Below, one piece after another: positions 10,980-21,871 of a stretch of DNA of 60,000 nt. The stretch is from Cryptomeria japonica (Eukaryota; Streptophyta; Pinopsida; Cupressales; Cupressaceae). The position numbers and the translations under genes are program-made. Where the stretch lies: contig NC_081408.1 in assembly GCF_030272615.1 (NCBI RefSeq), positions 197,994,841 through 198,054,840 on the forward strand. The letters run 5' to 3'. Within the stretch, counting starts at the first letter, position 1. Each line of letters opens with the position of its first letter. The notes under the pieces were generated by a model, which worked only from the letters and a program-made list of their open reading frames with translations, made no database searches and was not told where the DNA came from.

Positions 10980-12663
10980 AGAGGGGGAGGAAGGCAGCGC
11001 GAGTTGAGCCTCGGCTCCTCCGCCCACCAAACCCTAACCCCTAATTATTTTTTGATATAAATACTTTAAAATACATTTAATAATAGCTTTAAAAAAATAA
11101 AAAAAACTCTAGTTCGATTTAATATTCATAGTCTCAAACAGAAACTTCAAACAGTTTCCAGAATGTCCATGGATAACAAATGATTAAAATTTCCCAGAAT
11201 AACCAGGCCTAAAATTGTAAAAAATTTCCTCAAATAAATTAAAAATTTCGGGCATAAAGAAGATCATTTCTTAAACAATGAATCCACCAAATTTCTAGAT
11301 TTTAAACTAAAATGCACAGATTCAAAACCCAACCCCATTTCAATCAAGAAATTTCTTCAAAGGAAAACAACCAGACATTTTATTTTCATTTTCTTTTTTT
11401 TTTCTTTTTTTTTCATTCAACAAGAAAACAAAATAAGAATCCTACCTGTCTTAGCATTCCTGGCAAGATTTTGAAGAAGAGCCCAACCTGCAGCTATAGA
11501 AATCCTTCCTTGCTAAAATCCCCAATTTTCTCCATCAAAAAATCTTTTTCCCAAAAACAAAACAACCACAAAAATATTTTCCAACCTAGGTTAAATGGAA
11601 TAAAATTTGACCTAATCTCCTAATTTCGAATTTAAACACTTTTTAAATAAAAAAATGAAAAAAACATTTTTTTCAACTATTCAAATAATCTAACTTGTTT
11701 TTTAATTAAAATTAAAATGATTCTCATTTAATTTTAATTTTCTCAATATTAACAAAGCTAACATTTATATTTCACAATATTGATGAGGGTAAAATATTTT
11801 AATTAAAATAAATTCCCAAAATCAATCTTTCACACTATATCAAATATATATATAAATTAAACTTGCTTTTCTATTAAAAATTGATTTTCTTAAATAATTA
11901 AAATTAACCTTTCTATTTCAAAAAGCAAAAAGGGATTAAATTATTTCTATTTCGAATGACTTTAAATCTTCCCTTTTCAAAATGCATAAACTAAATAAAT
12001 TCACGATTTTAAATTAACCATTAAATTAAACTTGCTACAAACATAAATAGAGCGATCTTTTTAATTAATGATTAATCACATAAAATAACCTATTTATTTT
12101 AATTCGTCAATTACTAATGCGTAAATGAACACATTAAATCAAATTAAATACTTAGGATAAAATACTCAATTTTTACCACACGCAAGGCACACAACCCAAG
12201 AAAGCCAACCAGATACACGACCCTCAAACCCAAACAAAAAGGGAAACTGACGGACCATAGATGATGCTCACTTGAGCATGGCTAGGGTAAGATGAGGGTT
12301 TTATGACCACCTAACCCAAATTCTAAGGGTGAAAGAGGTATACTCAACCCTGCGAATCCTGGTGAAGACAAACCTCGCACCATGACGGTATTGTACCTGC
12401 AATCTCCTGCAACCAAGAGTCACACAAGCATATACATACATACATTTAATGAAGGTGTTAGCTCGAGATCAATAAAAAGAATCAGGGAAACAATTAAACT
12501 TACATAAGAATCGATGTGAAAGCACATTAACAGGTACGCACAATAATCATAATATTTGACTACAACATTACATCATGGTAAATTAACCATTGAAGAATGC
12601 CACATAAAAAGTCAACCAAGGTCAGATCAGTTTTACAAAGATGACTAGGGTAGGGGCACTATA
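10980..12663. other. Right part of element B, non-coding
   Basis: AT-rich DNA with poly-T runs near 11396-11412. The last ~450 bp are of mixed composition, with no recognisable coding frame. It ends in AGGGTAGGGGCACTATA at the junction with element A. I see no duplicate of the left 900 bp here, so there is no evidence for a two-LTR structure. Confidence 0.55.
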
Positions 12664-12668
12664 TTTTC

Positions 12669-14386
12669 TCCATAGTCTTCTCCCTCCTCCTGTGCATATC
12701 CCTTGCATACAAGCCTAGCCTTGTTTCTTACATCTATTCCTTCTTCATTCAGCTTATTCCTGAAGACCCATTTGGTACCTATGACATTTTAATGTTCTGG
12801 TCTAGGCACCAAAGACCATGTCACATTATTTTCTATCTCATCTAGTTCCTCTTTCATTGTTTTAATCCAATCTTCATCTGTAAGAGCTTCTCTGGAAGTC
12901 TTGGATTCAAATTTAGAAATCATGCAAGAGTTCTCCTTCACTTTTCTTCTTGTGAGTATCCCTGCATCTTTATCTCCTATGATTTTCTTTGGATCATGAT
13001 GCAACTTCATATATCTAGGAATGACTCTAGCCTGATCTGATAGCTTTTCTTCTTCTCCTTTACTTACCTCTTCTTCTTCTCTCACTATAGCTTCTACCAA
13101 TACAGGAACACTAAGATCTTTACAAGTTTCTTTCTTAACTAGTTCCTAGAAGGCTATACCCGGTTCATCTTTCACTTCTTCGTTGCATGTTTCCTAAGGT
13201 TCCTCAGGGGATTCATCAACCCTGACATTGATACTTTCAACAATTTTTTGAGTTCTATTGTTGTAGCACTTGAGAGCTTTTCTCTTAGTGGAATATCCCA
13301 GAAATATTCCTTCATCACATTTTGCATCAAATTTGCTCAAATGCTCACCTCTCTTGATATAGCACTTACTACCTAACCCTTTAAAGTAACCCATAGTGGG
13401 AGTTTTCCCGATCCAATACTCATAAGGGGTTTTATCTTTTCCTTTCTTGATGAGTACCTGGTTCATAGTTAGACTACAGTGCTCAACACTTCTCTCCAAA
13501 ACGTGTGAGCAACCTTTCCTTGGATCAACATTGTTCTAGCCGCTTCAAATAGAGTCCCGTTGTTTCTTTTTGCTATGCCATTTTGTTGTGGTGTCCTTGG
13601 AGAAGACAACTGCCTCTTGATACCATTATCTTCACAGTACTTATTGAATTCATTAGAAGTGAATTCTCCTCCTTGATCAGTTCTCAGGCATTTTATCTTT
13701 TTACCACTTTCTTTCTCTATTAATACTCTGAAAGCTTTGAACTTTCCAAATTCTTTAGACTTATCTTTCAATAATGTGACCCACATCATTCTTGAGCAGT
13801 CATCAGTAAGAATCATAAAATACCTATCTCCCTGAATACTTCTAGTTTTCATAGGACCACACAAATCAGTATGCACAAGATCAAGTAAATTTTCTGCTGA
13901 GAAAGACTTACCTTTAAAAGTTGACGAAGATATCTTCCCAAGTTGACATTCTCTACACAAATAATTCTCAGGTTTGTTCAGCAAAGGTAATCTTCTTATC
14001 GCCTTGATCTTATTGGCTTTAAAAATGTTGTCAAAGTTCATATGATAGAGTCTCCTATGCCATATCCAACTATCATCAAACTTAGCCATTAGACACCAAC
14101 TTATCTTGGCATTCAACTGAAATAGGTTACCTATGGTTTGCTTACCAATGGCAATAAGTTCACCACTCTTCCTAATTATACTACAGACTCCGCCTTTGAA
14201 TTCTAGAACTAGTCCTTTGTCGTTCAGTTGAGCAACACTCAATAGGTTATTCTTAAGACCTTCTACCCAGTAGACATCATCTGCACTGCTCTTTCCATTC
14301 AGTGAGATGGATCCTTTACCTTTCACCAAGCATGGTGCATCGTTGCCAAATCTAACAAAACCTCCATCATATTCCTCTAGAGACAA
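12669..14386 (-). pseudogene. Copia element A, integrase to start of RT (right half)
   Basis: The frame from MSLEEYDGGFVRFG (14386) runs 305 codons through the integrase: WHRRLYHMNF, CRECQLGK, VHTDLCGPMK (13880), LRTDQGGEF (13680) and the Glu motif PQQNGIAKR (about 13585), so the catalytic triad is intact. A frameshift near 13475 leads to PYEYWIGKTP and GIFLGYSTKRKALKC. The linker (12789-13135) and the first RT strand ([24 protein letters not shown]) follow, and the match ends exactly at the element B junction. The next RT residues are at 912 and below. Confidence 0.92.
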
Positions 14387-15474
14387 AACTTTCTCCGATC
14401 GCTAGTCATGTGGTGAGAACAACCACTATCAAATATCCACTCATTAGAGTTGTCAATGCAAGAGACAAGAGCTTTCTTGTTAGAAACTTCTTCCTTTACT
14501 ACTACAAACACTATGTCTTCATTTTCTTCATCCTCTGATTCTTCATCAGTGACACCTTCATCCATAGCAACTAGAAAATTTCTTCTGTTTCCTCCTTTAT
14601 ACTTTCTAAACCTCTTTGATTTATCCTTACTGTCATTGTTAGGGCAATTAACAGCTATATGTCCTATCTTGTTGTAGGAAAAATATTTCAAAGGAAGTTT
14701 ACCTCTATATTTTCCAGTTCCCTTCGGAAGTCTTTTAGCAAGAAGAGCTTCAAACTCCATCAGAATCTCTTCATCATCCATATCTCTACATTGTCTAGAT
14801 TCATAACTGGTACTAGTTTCTTTTCCTTTTCTGGGTGGTACATTAGATGCTTTAAAGGCTAACTCAGTCTTCTGAACATTGCCATCATATATATTCAACT
14901 CATATGCAGTTAACTTTGCAATGATAGAATCTAAGGACACCTTGGTTTTATCAATAGACCTTAGTTCTTGGATAGTAGCAACTCTGATTGCGTAGATTGG
15001 TAACAATGATCTAATGAGTTTACTAACAACAGTGGTATCATCAATAGTTCCACCAGTGCTTTTGATATCTCCAACCATAGTCTTAATCCTAATGACATAT
15101 TGTTGAATGGTCTCACCTTCAACCATTCTCATATCCTCAAATTTACCTCTAAGGCTTTCTTTCTTAGCTTTCTTTACATGCTCATCACCACCATAGATGT
15201 TTTCCAATGCATCCCATACTTCCTTAGGTGTTTCCTCATCTTGTACATCAATAAACTCAATATCTGGCAGGCTGTTGATAAGGGTTTCCATGACTTGCCC
15301 ATTTTCTTGGATCTCTCTCTTCTGATCATTAGTTAGAGTGCTAGTGGGAGTCACATAGGCATTCTCAACATAGATCCAATGTTAAGCACCCATACTCTTG
15401 ATGTAAATCTTCATTTTGTCCTTCCATATCTTAAAGTTATCTCTATTGAACTTAGGACCTTCCCTCTTCATCAT
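14377..15474 (-). pseudogene. Copia element A gag and protease
   Basis: The start is placed at 15474 (MMKREGPKFNRDNFKIW), 58 nt after the primer-binding site. One stop near 15390 breaks the N-terminus; after it 325 codons are open (15354-14377). They carry the capsid region (PKEVWDALENIYGG, EGETIQQYVIRIK), a zinc knuckle reading YFSYNKIGHIAVNC with both leading Cys changed to Tyr, an acidic linker and the protease motif FDSGCSHHMT. The frame overlaps that of the integrase by about 10 bases, indicating a frameshift between gag-protease and integrase. Confidence 0.92.
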
Positions 15475-15532
15475 TATAGCAGGATCTTTTAGCTCAAGTA
15501 GTTAAGCTTATATCACCAAGGACCTAGAGTCA

Positions 15533-15543
15533 CTCTGATACCA
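15533..15543 (-). promoter_or_regulatory. Primer-binding site of element A
   Basis: TGGTATCAGAG on the minus strand, two bases from the LTR; a perfect match to the initiator tRNA-Met 3' end. Confidence 0.9.
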
Positions 15544-15545
15544 AT

Positions 15546-16953
15546 TGATGAATAATGATGAACAATAGATACCCCAACTGGTACTGAGAGGGGGGGGTGA
15601 ATCAGTACAGGCAAAAAAAACTTTATCAACAACTTATCTAGTTAAAGCAATACCAACTAGTTGACACCATTACTGAACTTAACCACGACAATGTCGGTTA
15701 AACATAGTAAGACATCAGAAACCATAAACTGATAAGTCTGAACACTTCAAATATGATCAATACTTGATATCAACTTCATCCATAAACATATGCATGTGGT
15801 ATATTAGTAATACCATAACCTATTAACTCTGCATGCATAATCTTTCAACCAAATAATTAATAAACATCACATGAAAAATGCATAACACATAGCACACAAA
15901 TTTTTCACGTGGAAACCCAAATGGGAAAAACCATGGTGGGGATGAATACCCACAAGCTTGTTTTTGAACTCTTTTGAAGCTCACTCTATTAGGAGCCTAG
16001 TCTAGTTAAAGACTTTACAATAAGGTTATGTTAGGAACCGATCTTGTTAGAGATCACCTAGTTAAGGGATGGCTATATACCCTGTTAAAGCTTGAAAACC
16101 TATTAGAGGTTACCTCACTAGGGGATTTGAAGAACTCAATGATATTGAGTCACCTGGTAAAGGTTTTATATTAAGCCTATTAAAGCTACCCGGTAAAGGG
16201 ATTTTCCATCTGTTGAAATGATTAGAAGACAATAGGTAAAACTTTTGATCTGATAACAACACTACATGCCAAGGCAAATCCTTTTCATTTCCTCTACTCT
16301 ACAATCACACTCTGCAGTTTTCCTCTTACTAGTCTGGCAGGTATCTCATCACTCGGATACACACACAACTTTTGCCAACAAATTTACAATAGAAAACATC
16401 ATCAAACTTATAGACAATAGTTAAGTCGGCAGCATAAACCCTAAACCCTAAGCATCTTAGTTTTACAACACAGGCGGTCCAATCTTGACCGTCCAAACAC
16501 ATTGCATAGAGTATTATAATTTCAAATAGATCACAAGACAATCTACATCATTCATTCATCACCGTACATAGAAATCAGTAACTCATCACACTTTCTTCTC
16601 ATACCACCAAGAAGAACGATCATTCCCAAGGTAGACTCCAAACACAATCAATCTTCTCATGCAAGATCCTCAAGGAAATCCTTCACATGCACAAAGCTGA
16701 CATGGCACCTCAATCTCATTCACATATCTTAGATAACTCATCACAGAGTATCATTAGTTGCATTGCACAAGCAAGATTGCCAAACCAATAACCCTAGAGC
16801 TGAGACTACCAATTGGTAGTCACACTTAGTGAAACCCTAACACCGGTTCACTGCATCTCTTCCTACCTCTTCATACCAGTTCACTTGAACTTATTGACAT
16901 CAATGACAACATACATTATCATCATATCAACATGTTGGTTCATCATATGCCAA
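15546..16953 (-). repeat. 5' LTR of element A
   Basis: About 1.4 kb, clearly related to the LTRs of element C but diverged. It shares the start (TGATGAATAATGATGAAC on the plus strand), the CACGTG box (15906-15911), CCCAAATGGGAAAAACC (about 15916), the telo-box-like AAACCCTAAACCCTAA (about 16436) and an end near ATATGCCAA. The right boundary is approximate because the partner LTR is outside the window and no TSD can be checked. Confidence 0.85.
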
Positions 16954-17007
16954 TGGTATCCAATAGATTATTCCTTAGTAATATGATGACTTGTCTTAGG
17001 AAATTAT

Positions 17008-17091
17008 CTTGTCGCATAAGATTTCAGATATATTCTTTCTCTGTCCACATTTGGATGGAGAAAGAATAAATCTGAAATCTTATGGGACAAG
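17008..17091. repeat. Perfect-looking hairpin, ~35 bp arms
   Basis: An inverted repeat with arms at 17008-17042 and 17057-17091 (CTTGTCGCATAAGATTTC against GAAATCTTATGGGACAAG), about two mismatches and a ~14 bp spacer. It could fold as a stem-loop in either strand. Confidence 0.85.
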
Positions 17092-17347
17092 TTCTAGATT
17101 TATTTCAACAGCCTCAGTAGAGTACTTGCAAAATGCACACAATGCAAACCAAAATCTAGACTAGAAACACATATGCATTCTCTAGAAACTACTCCGTTGC
17201 ACTCCTATTCCTCAAGATTTGTGTTTTGTGATAATATTTTTCTCAGAAGTATGCACAAAGTCTATGAGGAGATGAAGATTTCAAATATGATGAATGCAAG
17301 ATAAGAATGCTAAAATGCAAAAAGTAAGATTCAATACTAGATTCCCA

Positions 17348-17355
17348 TATTTATA
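17348..17355 (-). promoter_or_regulatory. Candidate TATA box in the LTR-like repeat
   Basis: TATAAATA on the minus strand, downstream of the conserved AT-rich part of the repeat, in the position expected for an LTR promoter. It is inferred from sequence only. Confidence 0.4.
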
Positions 17356-17794
17356 GACTGCTAGATTGCTTATTAGGGTTGATAAGGATGAGAGAATTCT
17401 ATTATATAGATAACACCTTAGAAAATGGAGGGATAGGATTAAGTGGTGAAAGATTAAATGGTCAGCTAGAATTAAAGGGTAGGTAGGAAAATATTAAAAT
17501 AGTGAAGGGGTTAGGTAGAAGAAAATTAAGAGATAAATAAAATGTGTCATAGAGTGAAAAAGCTAATGAATTAATTAAATAAATAAACATTTAATTAATT
17601 AATAGAGGAAGTGGGGCCAATTAAATAAATAAAATATTTATTTAATTTAGGGAAAAGATAATTTAAATAAATAAAAAATATTTATTTTAATGGAGAAAAA
17701 CTAGAAAAGGATAAATGAGTTAAATAAATAAATAAATAAATTATTTAATTAAAATAGAATATTTGATGATCTGAGATTTACACAATCCATAGGA

Positions 17795-17981
17795 TTCATT
17801 TGTGAGAAAACTTCTAGAATTGATTGTGTGCGAGTTTTTGAATCAACATTTCGGATCACACTCAATCTTTTGCTTCTAGTGCTCTCTTTCATCCTGATGA
17901 TGGATCATGGAGTGTGATCCGAAACGTTGAATGAAAAACCCGCACACAATCAATTCCATAAGTTTGCTCACAGATGAAATA
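17795..17981. mobile_element. Foldback / MITE-like element
   Basis: About 187 bp with long inverted arms (about 17795-17864 and 17910-17981) around a ~45 bp loop. The arms share TGTGAG, GAATTGATTGTGTGCG and TTTCGGATCACACTC with their complements. It interrupts the LTR-like repeat, which is continuous on either side when compared with 34513-35163. No coding capacity. A clear TSD could not be fixed. Confidence 0.65.
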
Positions 17982-18023
17982 AAATATTTATTTGATTAGA
18001 TAAGAAAATTTTAGATGTCTACA

Positions 18024-18466
18024 TGTGCAAACCATCAATTTCAACATGTTTAATTAGGCATTTTTATCCTAGCCATGCTCCTGTTAGGTTGAATGTTGAG
18101 AATCATACCCTACCAATGCCTTAATGAACCTTGGAAACCCCTAATGAATGTAGGGCAGCCAAGTAAAAAAATTATAATAAGGATGAAAAGGATAAATATA
18201 GACTAACAAGCCTATATTAAGCCATAATGAACCTAGGAGAACCCTAATGAATTTAGGGAAGCACTAATGATCATGGTCATCATTATTTGCATATACTCTA
18301 GACACATAATTACCATTACACTTACCCGTGACATTCATGAACATACATAAGTGGGTCATACACATAAGATTTGTTAGTCTATGCATCTTTTTCATCATAA
18401 TCATCATGATTTGCATACATTGTGACACATAATCACCATTACAACTACATGTCCTTTTGATTACCC
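18024..18466. other. Non-coding stretch with diverged internal duplications
   Basis: No gene seen. Two diverged direct repeats are visible: AATGAACCT...AACCCCTAATGAAT-like units near 18120 and 18225, and a ~60 bp segment with CATNATTTGCATA...GACACATAAT near 18280 and 18405. Confidence 0.5.
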
Positions 18467-18770
18467 ATGTACTCATTTACAAATATATTGTATATCATCA
18501 ATACAACTACACCAATTTACTCATGTATAAATGCATTGAATATGATTAATACAACTACACCAATGTACTCATGTATAAATACAATGAATATCATAAATAC
18601 AACTACACCAATGAACTCATGTACAAATACATTGTATATCATAAATACAACCACACCAATGTACTCATGAGCATATACATTATATATATTTGTACTCATC
18701 TACAAATATCCCATATCATCAATACAAAGTTACATCAATGTACTCATATACAAATATGACATCATAGTCT
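18467..18770. repeat. 48 bp minisatellite
   Basis: About six copies of a 48 bp unit (TACTCATGTATAAATACA...ACTACACCAATG). Because 48 is divisible by three, both strands show open frames with 16-residue repeats; these are artefacts of the array. Confidence 0.9.
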
Positions 18771-18877
18771 ATGTGAATTTGATATCCTCATGTCCTACTC
18801 CAAGCTTGGGTAGAGAAATGCTTACCTATAAATGAAGATCAACATAACCAATGTGAACAACATAGTACTATGATAAT

Positions 18878-19330
18878 ATGATCATTATTTGAAATGAAAT
18901 GCATGGTAATAAATGAAGAGGTTAGATTATATACCATGAAGATACTTCTGTATGAATTACATCGAATGTACCCATAATCTTGAAGAAAAATGGTGATGCA
19001 ATAGTATTGTTCATAAAAAATACTCACATTCTATAAGAATTGTTAATCTAAACATAAAAAACGTGAACATAAAAATTTTATGATCATTATTTGAAATTAA
19101 ATCCATGATAATAAATTAATAGATAGGATTATATATCATAAAGATACCTCCTTACGAATGACATCGAATGTGCCCACAATGTTGAAGCAAAATGATGATG
19201 CAATAGTATTGTTTATCAAAAGATACCTACATTCTTTAAGAATTATTAATCTAAACATAAAAAACATGAACATAAAAGTTTTATGATCATTATTTAAAAT
19301 TAAATCCATGATAATAAATGATAAAAAATT
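18878..19330. repeat. ~203 bp tandem duplication
   Basis: Units begin ATGATCATTATTT at 18878, 19080 and 19283, giving about 2.2 copies with periods of 202 and 203 bp. The array lies just beyond the 3' end of the transposase remnant on the minus strand and might be subterminal transposon sequence. Confidence 0.8.
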
Positions 19331-19379
19331 AAGAGATAAGATAATAAATGATGAAAAATTAGGAGATAATAAAGACCTA

Positions 19380-20294
19380 CTACTCAAGTGTACCAAAAGG
19401 GTCATCTCTTTGCTCAAGAGTATCCAGTATTGCTTCAAAATCAACACTACTAACTTTCCATAGTTATTTTGTCTTTGGTCTTGCATGATGCTTCAACAAC
19501 TTGACATTTGTGGCTATAACAAGGTGTGAATATATGAGAATGGTTTTATGTCTCTCAAAGTCTTCAAATGCAGGTATGTCATTCTTTCTAATCATGTATG
19601 TTCTTAACCAAGTTCTTGCAACAACTATTGAACCTGTAGGATACATGAACCGATCATCATATTTCATTGGTTGTGTTAGCTTCTAAATTCCATATACACA
19701 TCATGCCAACTATTAGTCTAATCTCTCTTCATTCCCCTGTGATCTAACAACTACAAAAACATGTCCTGGTTGTAGAAGATCTGAAAGATGGCCATATTCA
19801 ATTGAACTTTCCATGTCATCATTTCACATGGATATTGTTTGAGATAAAAGAGTTACATATTATGGAACCCATGTATCCATCCACTCACTTGAATCACATT
19901 GAACCCAGTTACACTGAATATAACTAACAAAAACAATCCAAATCTCATGTCGAAATTGTCTATGTGCTTGCATCTGATCTACAAAATGAATGCATCTTTG
20001 AATAATCTTTAATTGTTTGACAATCCAATCTGTCTCCCACTATTCCCTCCTCAACCAACCAAAACAATCTGTGCACTACTATATCAAGTATCCCTCCCTA
20101 TGACATTGTTGAACTACACCAATCAACAATAGAATGTTCATTAGATAATTTAGCTCTAGAAATCATCAATTTCCTTTTAACTAGAGCTCTCTTCAAACAT
20201 GCACTTCCTCCATCATGCTTCCCCTTCCCATGCCTATCTTTAAAAAAACTCCAAATTTGAGGTACACCCTTCTCTGCATGCATTCTACTCAACT
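19380..20294 (-). pseudogene. DDE-type transposase remnant, C-terminal part
   Basis: The minus-strand continuation of the transposase interrupted by element D. Readable segments are IWSFFKDRHGKGKHDGG and ACLKRALVKRKL near 20200-20260, EHSIVDWCSS near 20120, KYDDRFMYPTGSIVV near 19640 and FEDFERHKTILIYSHLVIA near 19530. The order and spacing suit the C-terminal half of a plant DNA-transposon protein resembling uncharacterised transposase-like proteins also seen in animals; I cannot assign a superfamily. Several stops and shifts break it. The other half is at 28076-30440. Confidence 0.6.
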
Positions 20295-20299
20295 AATAA

Positions 20300-21809
20300 T
20301 GTTGGAAATATCACATTGTAACAGACAATGAAAGATTGTTGGCATTTCATAAGGATATTGAGAAGGTTGTTGATGATTATGGATATAACTGATTAAAGAT
20401 GTTTTACTATCTTGATATTATTAATTTGTCATTGATGTCAAGAAATTGATTTTCTAATTCAGTATGATGTTGCCATATCTTGAGAAGTATGATATGAAGA
20501 TTATAAAGATGTCAGTAAAAGATACAGGAAAGAATATGATAAATAAGGTATTCAATGGGCAACTACTACCGAGTCAGACAATGATGAGATCAAGATGTTT
20601 TAGATTGTTTTAACATCATACATATGTTGTAAATTGTAAAGGTTAATACTATACTATGTTATCAAACAAAGAACCTAGTCGGTAAACCCTAAGGTTATCT
20701 CTATCGGTTAATGAAGGCGGAATGTCTACCAAGTGAAGTTTAGTATTCACTGAGTTGTTACCGAGTTGTAACCGAGCTATAACAAAAAGCATTAAATATT
20801 TTCATGCGGTATTTAATGAAGGAAGTTGATGAGTTGGAGCGGATCAATGATTGGTAAGCCGTGGAAGAAGTTTGTTAATGAATCTAAGGCAATGAAAAGT
20901 TGGCATGAAGATCTACAACTCATATTGAACCACAATACCCTGGCACAAGTTCCAAGACTATTATACAAGTTCCAAGGTGGGGTAAAAAATTTTCAGATCA
21001 AAAGATGCATTGAACCTGGACAAGATTGAAGATCTGATGGCTATGATTGATCATGGGAAATGTGATCAAGGAGATTATGCGGTTACCTAATTGTTTATAA
21101 ATAGGAAACTATTGATAAACAATGTATGTAGGCAAGTGTATACACAGGGATGCTACATAGTGATTACCGAGCATAGAAGCTTGAAGACTTGTTACAATAA
21201 TAGAGTATAGAAGCCCAGCAGATAGACAAGATTAGTTCTATGTCTAGATTGTATTGAACAAATAAGAATCTGCTTTAGCATTTTAGATGTGAAGTTGTAG
21301 ATAGATTTTTATTACTGTTATTTTGTGAAAGTGACAGAAAATATCTTAACCAAGTGGACTTAATAGTCTTATATGTAAATCCTCTTGCAAGGTGACATTC
21401 TGATTGAGTGTTTTGAAATCCTTTGACAAGGTCACTTCTAACAAAGTGAAGATCCTAATAGATCTGAGGGAAATCCCTTAACTGGGTCACATCTAGCAAT
21501 GTGTTTGTAATCTTTAACAGGGTTTGCTTTTAACCGAGCATACTCTAGAAGAGTATATTTCTTAGTGGGTCTGAAATCCCACAGTGGTTTTTCCCTATTT
21601 GGGTTTCCACGTTAAATCTGGTGTTATGAGGTTTATATTGTTCATATGCTTTTGAGTTTATATGTTTGACAGTTTTGATTATATGACTAATATATATGTT
21701 ACCGAGGTTGAATCTGATGTTTTTATGGATGATTAAGTTTGTATGATTCACCCCCTCCTCATCTTGTTGGCTATTGGATCTGTACTTATATTAAGTATCG
21801 AAAATATCA
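20300..21809 (+). repeat. 5' LTR of element D
   Basis: 1510 bp, TGTTGGAAATATCACATT to ATATCA. It contains the complement of the shared LTR motif (GTTTTTCCCTATTTGGG near 21587) followed by a C-rich stretch, CACCCCCTCC, near its end. It matches 26535-28070 except for a ~24 bp unit present only there. Confidence 0.95.
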
Positions 21810-21821
21810 AGATATTAGAGC
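21810..21821 (+). promoter_or_regulatory. Decayed primer-binding site of element D
   Basis: AGATATTAGAGC immediately follows the LTR; the tRNA-Met-type site would be TGGTATCAGAGC. The differences are mostly transitions, as elsewhere in this element. Confidence 0.75.
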
Positions 21822-21871
21822 TTTGGACTCTGGAAGGAAAGTTTAAAGGCACTTGAGTTAAAGATCTAAAG

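Larger units (their letters stand above)
918..12663. mobile_element. Element B: insert with gypsy-like inverted ends (possible ~4.3 kb solo LTR), containing element C
   Basis: The insert separates two halves of copia element A. Its ends form an imperfect inverted repeat: TATAATGCCCC at the left and GGGGCACTATA at the right. Flanking 5-mers are GTTCC (913-917) and TTTTC (12664-12668); the uninterrupted site in element C reads GTTTC, so each copy would carry one change. Plant LTRs often begin TGTAATGCCCC-like and end in the complement, so TG to TA and CA to TA decay would explain these ends. Without nested element C about 4.3 kb remain, with no coding region that I recognise and no internal duplicate ends. 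A solo LTR fits best; a terminal-inverted-repeat DNA element is the alternative. Confidence 0.55.
16954..18023 (-). repeat. LTR-like repeat related to the solo LTR at 34513-35163
   Basis: On the minus strand this begins TGTAGACATCTAAAATT and, over its first ~600 bases (excluding a foldback insert), matches the solo LTR at 34513-35163, including AATTGGCCCCACTTCC and CTCTATTAATTAATTAAA. The second half differs. It is likely an LTR or LTR relic of a non-copia element on the minus strand. The left boundary with element A's LTR is uncertain. Confidence 0.6.

Noticed and set aside
10683-11044. Overlapping frames of 70-115 codons in GC-rich DNA
   Set aside because: Produced by the 28 bp minisatellite; frames on both strands are equally open and nothing recognisable is encoded.
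918-12663. CACTA-type transposon, because the right end contains CACTA
   Set aside because: CACTA is not at the very terminus, the left end lacks it, and the flanking duplication looks like 5 bp rather than 3 bp.
15533-15543. Possible tRNA-Met gene fragments at the primer sites
   Set aside because: Only 11-12 bases complementary to the tRNA 3' end are present; these are primer-binding sites, not tRNA genes.
18467-18759. Short frames with repeating 16-residue blocks on both strands
   Set aside because: A consequence of the 48 bp minisatellite unit being a multiple of three.
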